Program-made: the position numbers and the translations under genes
The notes under the pieces: generated by a model
Database searches by the model: none
Told to the model about the DNA's origin: nothing
The model's input: only the letters and a program-made list of their open reading frames with translations
DNA from: an uncultured Caulobacteraceae bacterium
Lineage (GTDB): Bacteria; Pseudomonadota; Alphaproteobacteria; Caulobacterales; Caulobacteraceae
Assembly (NCBI GenBank): GCA_946482375.1
Contig: CAMLRH010000011.1
Coordinates: forward strand, 1-23,056
Direction of reading: 5' to 3'
Length of the DNA: 23,056 nt
Shown here: piece by piece, positions 18,566 to 23,056 of the stretch
Position numbering within the stretch: the first letter of the stretch is position 1
How the letters are laid out: each line of letters begins with the position of its first letter

Positions 18566-20346
18566 CCCACCGGCGTCGGCGCCAGCACCGTGGCGCCTTG
18601 CGTTCGAAGGCGCGCGGCCACCAGGTCGTCCATCACCGCCTCGGCGCGCGGGTCGCCCAGCAGCCATGCCGAGGCCGCCAGCATGCGCAGCGATGTCGAA
18701 CTGACACCCATCGCGCGCTCGAACACCTCGAACGGCGAGGCGGTGGAGCGCATGTGCTTCAGGCGCGGCTGCCCCTCGATGCCGGCCAGCACGCGCGCGC
18801 GCTCGATGGCGTCGTAGTAGCCGCCGACGTGGTCGACGAGGCCAAGGCTGCGCGCCTGGGCGCCGGTCCACACGCGGCCCCTGGCGATCTCCTGCACGCG
18901 GGCCGGCGGCAGCTTGCGGCCCTCCGCCACCCGCTGGATGAAGCCGGCGTAGATGCGGTCCATCCAGGCCGAGAAGGCGGCGCGCTGCTCCGGCGTGAAG
19001 CCCTCCGCCGTCTGGAAGGCGGCGGAATAGTCGCTGCCGACCGTGGTTGAGCGTACGTCCACGCCGAACCGCCCCAACGCATCGCCCAGCGCGAACTTGC
19101 CGCCGAATACGCCGATGGAGCCGGTCAACGTCGTCGGCTGCGCGACGATCTCGTTGGCCTGCGAGGCGATCCAGTAGCCGCCCGACGCCGCATAGGTGCC
19201 CATGCTGACGATGACCGGCTTCTTGGCCGCCTTGGCCGCGCGTACGGCCGCCAGGATCTGCTCGGAGGCGGTGTCCGACCCGCCGGGCGACGACACCCGC
19301 AGCACGATCGCCTTCACCTCGTCGTCCTCGACGGCTTCGTAGATCGCGTCCGACAGGTCGTCCGACCAGATGCTCTGGCCCCCCGCGAACGGATTCTGCG
19401 CCTCGTCCGTGCCGGTCATGATCGGGCCTTCGGCGCCGACGATGGCGATGGCGTCTCCGTTCAGCACCGGGCGCCGTTCGCTCCGCTTCACGCGGCCGGC
19501 GTAGTCATGGAAGTCGATCAGCTCGGCGCCGCCGCCGACCTTCTTCAGCAGCGCCGCTTCCGCCTCATGTACCTGTCCGACGCGGTCGATCAGCCCGGCC
19601 TCGCGCGCCTGTTCGGCGGAGTAGGGGCCCGCCTCGACGGTGCGCATGAAGGCGTTCGGCTCCTTCTTGCGGTCCGAGGCGGCGGTCAGCACGGCGGTTC
19701 GGTAGACCGAGCTCATCCACGCCTGTTCCGCCTCCTTATGGGCGGGCGTGTAGTCGCTATAGAGGAACGGATTGACCGCGTTCTTGTACTCGGCGCGCTG
19801 CTCGAAATCGGCCTTCACGCCATACTTGTCGAAAGCGCGCTTGAAGAACATGTCCTCGCTGGTCAGGCCCGTGGCCTGGAAGGACGACGCCGGCTGCATC
19901 CAGAACTCGCTGGCCGAGGCGCCCAGCATGTAGGTCGAGGTGATGACGCCCGACGGATAGAGCCCCTGGCTGTGCGCCCAGATCGGCTTTCCGGCCGTCT
20001 GGAAGCGCCGGAAGGCCTGGCGCAACTCGTCGGCCGCCGCGGGCGGCAGGCCGCCTTCCGGCATGCGCACGAACACGCCCTTCACCCGGTCGTCCGTCTC
20101 GGCGTGCTTCAGCGTCTCGATCACCGAGATCACCGACAGCCCGCCGCCGCTGAACGCCGCCAGCGGGTTCTGCGAGTCCTGATCCGTCAGGTCCTCGCGC
20201 AGGTCGAGCTCCAGCACCGCCTGGCTCGGCAGCGCCGCCGGCTGGGCCGCGCCCGCGGCGATCACGATCAGCAGGAACGGCACGCCGACCACAAAGAGCA
20301 GCAGGCCGGCGAAGACGCCCGCCATCGTCAGGAGGAACTGTTTCAT
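18562..20346 (-). CDS. sppA: Signal peptide peptidase SppA (67K type)
   Basis: A 594-residue membrane-anchored serine protease that degrades cleaved signal peptides. The start at 20346 gives an N-terminal membrane helix (about residues 4-32). The long form has two ClpP-like halves, as in E. coli SppA (618 aa). The general-base lysine is K188 in EYKNAVNPF in the first half. The nucleophile is S388 in TYAASGGYW in the second half, matching the E. coli Lys/Ser dyad placement. GSIGVFGGKFALGDALGRFG follows as expected. The open frame continues upstream through the tRNA-Pro gene, which rules out a longer start. The tRNA ends 110 bp upstream on the same strand, so read-through transcription is possible. 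Confidence 0.96.
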   Translation of the reverse strand: MKQFLLTMAGVFAGLLLFVVGVPFLLIVIAAGAAQPAALPSQAVLELDLREDLTDQDSQNPLAAFSGGGLSVISVIETLKHAETDDRVKGVFVRMPEGGLPPAAADELRQAFRRFQTAGKPIWAHSQGLYPSGVITSTYMLGASASEFWMQPASSFQATGLTSEDMFFKRAFDKYGVKADFEQRAEYKNAVNPFLYSDYTPAHKEAEQAWMSSVYRTAVLTAASDRKKEPNAFMRTVEAGPYSAEQAREAGLIDRVGQVHEAEAALLKKVGGGAELIDFHDYAGRVKRSERRPVLNGDAIAIVGAEGPIMTGTDEAQNPFAGGQSIWSDDLSDAIYEAVEDDEVKAIVLRVSSPGGSDTASEQILAAVRAAKAAKKPVIVSMGTYAASGGYWIASQANEIVAQPTTLTGSIGVFGGKFALGDALGRFGVDVRSTTVGSDYSAAFQTAEGFTPEQRAAFSAWMDRIYAGFIQRVAEGRKLPPARVQEIARGRVWTGAQARSLGLVDHVGGYYDAIERARVLAGIEGQPRLKHMRSTASPFEVFERAMGVSSTSLRMLAASAWLLGDPRAEAVMDDLVAARLRTQGATVLAPTPVG

Positions 20347-20455
20347 CGTGGTCCCGGAAGTGAAGGTCGCTGTGACGCTACAGATGGGCGGCGCGGCGTC
20401 AAATGAACAGGCCGCAATGCGTCGCGGGCGAACGGGAAGACGCGGGAAGGAAGGA

Positions 20456-20532
20456 TGGTCGGAGTGGCAGGATTCGAACCTGCGACCCCCGCGTCCCGAA
20501 CGCGGTGCTCTACCAGACTGAGCCACACTCCG
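20456..20532 (-). tRNA. tRNA-Pro (anticodon CGG)
   Basis: A 77-nt gene on the minus strand. The acceptor arm CGGAGTG pairs with CACTCCG, followed by discriminator A and an encoded CCA. The T-arm holds GGTTCGAATCC. The anticodon loop reads TTCGGGA, giving anticodon CGG (bases 20496-20498) for proline codon CCG, which is frequent in GC-rich genes. The D-arm (GCTCAGTCTGGTAGAGC) is standard. Confidence 0.97.
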
Positions 20533-20546
20533 ACTTGGGAGCGCGC

Positions 20547-20575
20547 CTTATAGAGTAGGGGGAAAGGCCCCGCAA
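20547..20575 (-). promoter_or_regulatory. Promoter of tRNA-Pro
   Basis: On the minus strand, TTGCGG (20575-20570), a 17-bp spacer, then TATAAG (20552-20547), ending 14 bp before the tRNA 5' end. The -10 matches the consensus at five of six bases, with ideal spacing. Confidence 0.65.
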
Positions 20576-20594
20576 CAGAGGCGTTCAGCCGCCG

Positions 20595-20623
20595 TTGCAT
20601 AGTGGGTATCGGTGCGCTATCTG
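20595..20623 (+). promoter_or_regulatory. Candidate promoter of tRNA-Gln
   Basis: TTGCAT, a 17-bp spacer, then TATCTG, 43 bp before the tRNA. This is a moderate match only. It lies in the 134-bp gap between the divergent tRNA genes, in which I see nothing else. Confidence 0.4.
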
Positions 20624-20666
20624 ACGCCCCTCGCCAGCGCCAGACCGGCGTTTGCGCCGTTCCTGC

Positions 20667-20740
20667 TGGGGAATGGTGTAATGGTAACACAGCGGTTTTT
20701 GGTACCGTTATTCTAGGTTCGAGTCCTAGTTCCCCAGCCA
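20667..20740 (+). tRNA. tRNA-Gln (anticodon TTG)
   Basis: A 74-nt gene. The acceptor TGGGGAA pairs with TTCCCCA, followed by discriminator G and an encoded CCA. The anticodon stem is GCGGT/ACCGT with loop TTTTGGT, giving anticodon TTG for glutamine codons CAA and, by wobble, CAG. The T-arm CTAGGTTCGAGTCCTAG is intact. Confidence 0.97.
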
Positions 20741-20799
20741 ACGATTTCTCCCGAAAAATCAAGCCGCTGATGTGGTTTCTTCAGTATTCCGGACCCTGC

Positions 20800-20849
20800 T
20801 TGACAGGCCTCGGTCGCGAGGCGGACGCTTACGCGTACACGTATACGCG
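20800..20849 (+). promoter_or_regulatory. Promoter/operator region of the ECF sigma operon
   Basis: A perfect TTGACA at 20800-20805 is followed by a 6-bp hairpin (GCCTCG/CGAGGC, 20807-20822) and by a near-perfect 18-bp palindrome CGCGTACACGTATACGCG (20832-20849; one mismatched pair). The palindrome ends just before the TTG start and overlaps the first base of its ribosome-binding site. There is no good -10 at normal spacing. The palindrome could be an operator or a leader stem hiding the ribosome-binding site. Confidence 0.4.
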
Positions 20850-20857
20850 GGGAAGCC

Positions 20858-21388
20858 TTGGGCAGGATCGAGCCACAGCGGGAGGTCGCCGGACGGGAGC
20901 TTCTGGAAAGCTGGTCCCGGCGCTATCGCGCGCCCCTGCTGCAGTTCTTCCAGCGCCGCATGCCGCCGGGCGCCGATCGCGAGGATCTGGTGCAGGAGGT
21001 CTTCCTGCGCCTGGCCCGGCGCGATGACCTGGCCGGTGTCGAGAACATCGACGGCTACCTGTTCCACGCCGCCGCCAACGTGCTGACCGACTGGCGGCGC
21101 AAGCAGGTCACCCACCGCGCCACCGCTCACGATGGGCTGCCCGAGACGCTCGAGGATGTGGGTTTTTCGGCCGAGCGCGTCTTGATAGGCAAGGAGCAGG
21201 TCCGGTCGCTGATCGCGGCCCTTGGCGGCCTGCCCGAAAGGACCCGCGCGGTGTTCATGTTGTACCACTTCCATGGGCTGTCGCACGCCGACATCGGCCG
21301 GCGTCTGGGCATCGCCATCCGGACGGTGGAAGACCACGTCGCCCGCGCCAACGCTCATCTCGTCCGCGCCATGGGGGAACGGCCATGA
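20858..21388 (+). CDS. ECF RNA polymerase sigma factor (FecI-like)
   Basis: A 176-residue extracytoplasmic-function sigma factor. Region 2 spans about residues 22-85, with DREDLVQEVFLRLARR (2.1/2.2) and NIDGYLFHAAANVLTDWRRKQ (2.3/2.4, -10 recognition). Region 4 spans about 112-168, with LPERTRAVFMLYHFHGLSHADIG and the recognition helix IAIRTVEDHVARANAHL, typical of the FecI group. The start is TTG at 20858 with GGGGAAG 3 bp upstream; no in-frame ATG gives a complete region 2. The fecR-type gene overlaps by 4 bp (ATGA). The sigma factor is expected to be held or activated by FecR and to transcribe the downstream receptor gene. Confidence 0.94.
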   Translation: MGRIEPQREVAGRELLESWSRRYRAPLLQFFQRRMPPGADREDLVQEVFLRLARRDDLAGVENIDGYLFHAAANVLTDWRRKQVTHRATAHDGLPETLEDVGFSAERVLIGKEQVRSLIAALGGLPERTRAVFMLYHFHGLSHADIGRRLGIAIRTVEDHVARANAHLVRAMGERP

Positions 21389-22431
21389 CCGCCGCCTCCG
21401 CCGACATCCGCCGCGCCGAAGCCGCCTCGCCCGACGAGGCCGCGGCCTTCTGGGATTCCCGCCTGCGTTCGCCGCTGTGCGCTGAGGAAGACCGTCAGGC
21501 CTTCGCCGCCTGGCGGGAGCGTGACGCCGCCAACGCCGCCGCCTTCGAGCGGCTGCAGGCCGGCATCGGCGCCCTGCACGACGCCTTCAGCGCCAGCGCC
21601 GAGCTGCGCGCCATGCACGACCGCGCCATGGAAATCCGCCCCGCGCCGCGCTGGGGCCGCATGGCGGCAAGCATCGCGGCGGCGGTCGCCGTCGGCGCCG
21701 GCGGCTGGTGGGCGACGACGGCGCGGCCCCCCGCGTCCGCCGATCAGGGGCTGGTGGTCGCGAGCGGGCAGGGGTCCATCCACCAGACCGGCGTCGGCGA
21801 ACTGTCGACCGTGACCCTGTCCGATGGGTCGAAGGTGACGCTGAACACCCGCAGCCGGCTCGAGGTGAACTACACCGCCGACCGCCGCACCGTGACGCTG
21901 ATCTCCGGCCAGGCGCTGTTCGAGGTGGCGAAGAACAAGGACCGGCCCTTCGTGGTCATGGCCGGCCCCCGCCAGGTGACCGCGCTCGGCACCGCCTTCG
22001 ACGTCCGCCTCGACGGCCAGAAGGTGCAGGTCACCATGGTCGAGGGCCGGGTGAAGGTCGAACCGACCCGCCCGACCTTGCTCGAAAAAGTCGCCACGCC
22101 CGAACGGCAGTTGGTCGCCGGACAGCAACTCGTCGCGACGCTGGACTCCATGCGTCCCACCGTCCGGCAAGCCGACGCCGCCACCACGACCAGCTGGCGC
22201 CAGGGCCGGGTGGTCTTCGCCGACACCCCGCTGCCGCAGGCGGTGGCGGAGATGAACCGCTATTCCGCCACGCCCATCCTGATCGGCGAGGGGACCCTGT
22301 CCGAGTTCAAGGTCAACGGGATGTTCCTGACCGCTCAGCCGATGAGTTTCGTCGGCGCCGTGACCGCCTATTTCCCTGTCGAGGCCCGCTCGCGCCCCGA
22401 CGGCGCGACGGTTCTTGTCCCGCGCGGCTGA
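21385..22431 (+). CDS. FecR family anti-sigma/sigma-regulator protein
   Basis: A 348-residue single-pass inner-membrane signal transducer. The cytosolic N-domain (about residues 15-56, AAAFWDSRLRSPLCAEEDRQAFAAW, DUF4880) binds the sigma factor. One membrane helix lies at about 93-112, after WGRMAAS. The periplasmic FecR domain (about 120-225) includes GELSTVTLSDGSKVTLNTRSRL and GQALFEVAKNKDRPFVVMAG. A C-terminal STN-like DUF4974 part (about 265-345, VVFADTPLPQAVAEMNRYS) should contact the signalling domain of the receptor. Translationally coupled to the sigma gene and followed by a receptor with a matching STN domain, which completes the pathway. Confidence 0.94.
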   Translation: MTAASADIRRAEAASPDEAAAFWDSRLRSPLCAEEDRQAFAAWRERDAANAAAFERLQAGIGALHDAFSASAELRAMHDRAMEIRPAPRWGRMAASIAAAVAVGAGGWWATTARPPASADQGLVVASGQGSIHQTGVGELSTVTLSDGSKVTLNTRSRLEVNYTADRRTVTLISGQALFEVAKNKDRPFVVMAGPRQVTALGTAFDVRLDGQKVQVTMVEGRVKVEPTRPTLLEKVATPERQLVAGQQLVATLDSMRPTVRQADAATTTSWRQGRVVFADTPLPQAVAEMNRYSATPILIGEGTLSEFKVNGMFLTAQPMSFVGAVTAYFPVEARSRPDGATVLVPRG

Positions 22432-22490
22432 GGAATTTTTTACGTTACCCCCGTGGGTCGCCCGACGCGTCCCGTCTTTCCACCAGACGG
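22432..22490 (+). promoter_or_regulatory. Probable ECF-dependent promoter and leader of the STN receptor
   Basis: Right after the fecR stop comes GGAATTTTTT (22432-22441), resembling the GGAAATTTTT-type -35 found before receptors controlled by FecI-like sigma factors. A CGTC box occurs at 22468-22471 and CGTCT at 22473-22477, but neither is at a standard distance from it, so the -10 is uncertain. CCGTCT/AGACGG (22472-22490) can also form a hairpin in the leader. Confidence 0.45.
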
Positions 22491-22527
22491 CTTTGAAAAC
22501 AGCCGCGTAAAATGGGGGGAGACGAAC

Positions 22528-23056
22528 ATGACGACCGCACGCCGAAAGTCCCTGAAGAGCCTGGCCCTGGGCGCTTGCGCCACCCTGGCGCTCGCCACCG
22601 CCGCGCAGGCGCAGGACACCGCCCGCTTCGACATCGCCGGCGGCGACCTGAAGACGGCGCTGCAGACCTTCTCCGGCCAGACCAGCCAGGAAATCCTGTT
22701 CTCCAGCGACCTGGTCGCCGGCCACCGCACGAAGGGCGTTTCGGCCGACACCGACCCGCAATCGGCGCTGATGGCGCTGCTGGAAGGCACCGGCCTGACC
22801 TACACCCAGACGGCTACGGGCACCCTGCTGGTGGTGAGGGCCGACGCCGACCCCCAGTCCGGAAGCGCCGCGGGCGCCGGCGCTGAAGTTGAGGCGCTGA
22901 TCGTCACGGCGCAGAAGCGGGAGCAGGCGATCCAGGACGTGCCGATCGCCATCAGCGCGTTCTCGGAAAAGACGCTGCAGGAGCAGAAGATCGAGGGCGG
23001 TTTCGACCTCCTGAAGGCGATCCCGAACGTCACCTTCTCGAAGAACAACTTCACCA
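22528..23056 (+). CDS. TonB-dependent receptor with STN signalling domain (3' end cut by the window)
   Basis: The first 176 residues of an outer-membrane transducer/transporter. The ATG at 22528 follows GGGGGGAG at 6 bp. The signal peptide (TARRKSLKSLALGACATLALATAAQA) ends before QDT. Residues about 32-100 are an STN domain: FDIAGGDLKTALQTFSGQ, ILFSSDLVAGHRTKG, ALMALLEGTGLTYTQ, LLVVR. This domain passes the ligand signal to FecR. After a short Gly/Ala linker, EVEALIVTAQKREQ is the TonB-box-like region, followed by the start of the plug (VPIAISAFSEKTLQEQKIEG, LLKAIPNVTF). The barrel lies beyond the window. With the sigma and FecR genes upstream it forms a cell-surface signalling system, often for iron siderophores or glycans; the ligand cannot be told here. 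Confidence 0.95.
   Translation, partial: MTTARRKSLKSLALGACATLALATAAQAQDTARFDIAGGDLKTALQTFSGQTSQEILFSSDLVAGHRTKGVSADTDPQSALMALLEGTGLTYTQTATGTLLVVRADADPQSGSAAGAGAEVEALIVTAQKREQAIQDVPIAISAFSEKTLQEQKIEGGFDLLKAIPNVTFSKNNFT

Noticed and set aside
20347..20526. N-terminal extension of sppA by 60 residues
   Set aside because: It would be translated from the tRNA-Pro gene; the membrane helix beginning at MKQFLL is the true N-terminus.
20456..20740. tRNA pair as an integration site for a mobile island
   Set aside because: Both tRNAs are intact and I see no repeated 3' fragment, integrase or composition shift within the window.

Overview
The window reads as chromosomal DNA of a high-GC alphaproteobacterium, most likely in or near the Caulobacteraceae (Caulobacter, Phenylobacterium, Brevundimonas). 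This is an inference from four traits: uniformly GC-rich codon use with frequent GTG and TTG starts, two large TonB-dependent receptors of the Caulobacterales/Sphingomonadales style, a FecI/FecR cell-surface signalling cassette, and short GC-rich hairpin repeats between genes. Gene density is high, many neighbours overlap by 4 to 20 bp, and I see no integrase, transposase, phage gene or CRISPR array.

Left part (1-9.9 kb), metabolic and housekeeping genes. queE (missing only the first base of its start codon) and queD make 7-deazaguanine precursors for queuosine. A 97-bp repeat follows, then a pirin-family cupin and aroC on the minus strand, separated by a four-hairpin repeat. pdxH runs convergently into a TetR regulator. 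The TetR gene is divergent from a fused phosphotransferase/P-loop kinase gene, which is followed by a medium/long-chain acyl-CoA ligase. A second copy of the 97-bp repeat sits before a membrane DUF1499 protein. That gene converges on a two-gene minus-strand operon of a DUF442 phosphatase-like protein and a metallo-beta-lactamase-fold hydrolase.

Middle part (9.9-18.6 kb), import and envelope. oppB-oppC encode oligopeptide permeases. oppA, the binding lipoprotein, lies just beyond an inserted minus-strand gene for a small periplasmic protein. No OppD/OppF ATPase genes are present. A large TonB-dependent receptor follows, with a TTG start, a palindromic operator candidate, a -35-like box and a clear intrinsic terminator. 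After it comes a two-lobed aspartyl-protease-like lipoprotein.

Right part (18.6-23.1 kb). sppA (signal peptide peptidase) and tRNA-Pro(CGG) are on the minus strand. tRNA-Gln(TTG) is on the plus strand, followed by a complete surface-signalling set: ECF sigma factor, FecR-type anti-sigma/sensor, and the start of a TonB-dependent receptor with an STN signalling domain, cut by the window end.

I found no obviously new multi-gene system. The best leads are the variant QueD active site, the split DUF442/metallo-hydrolase pair, the Opp operon without ATPases, the kinase-kinase fusion next to a TetR gene, and several palindromes at promoters.
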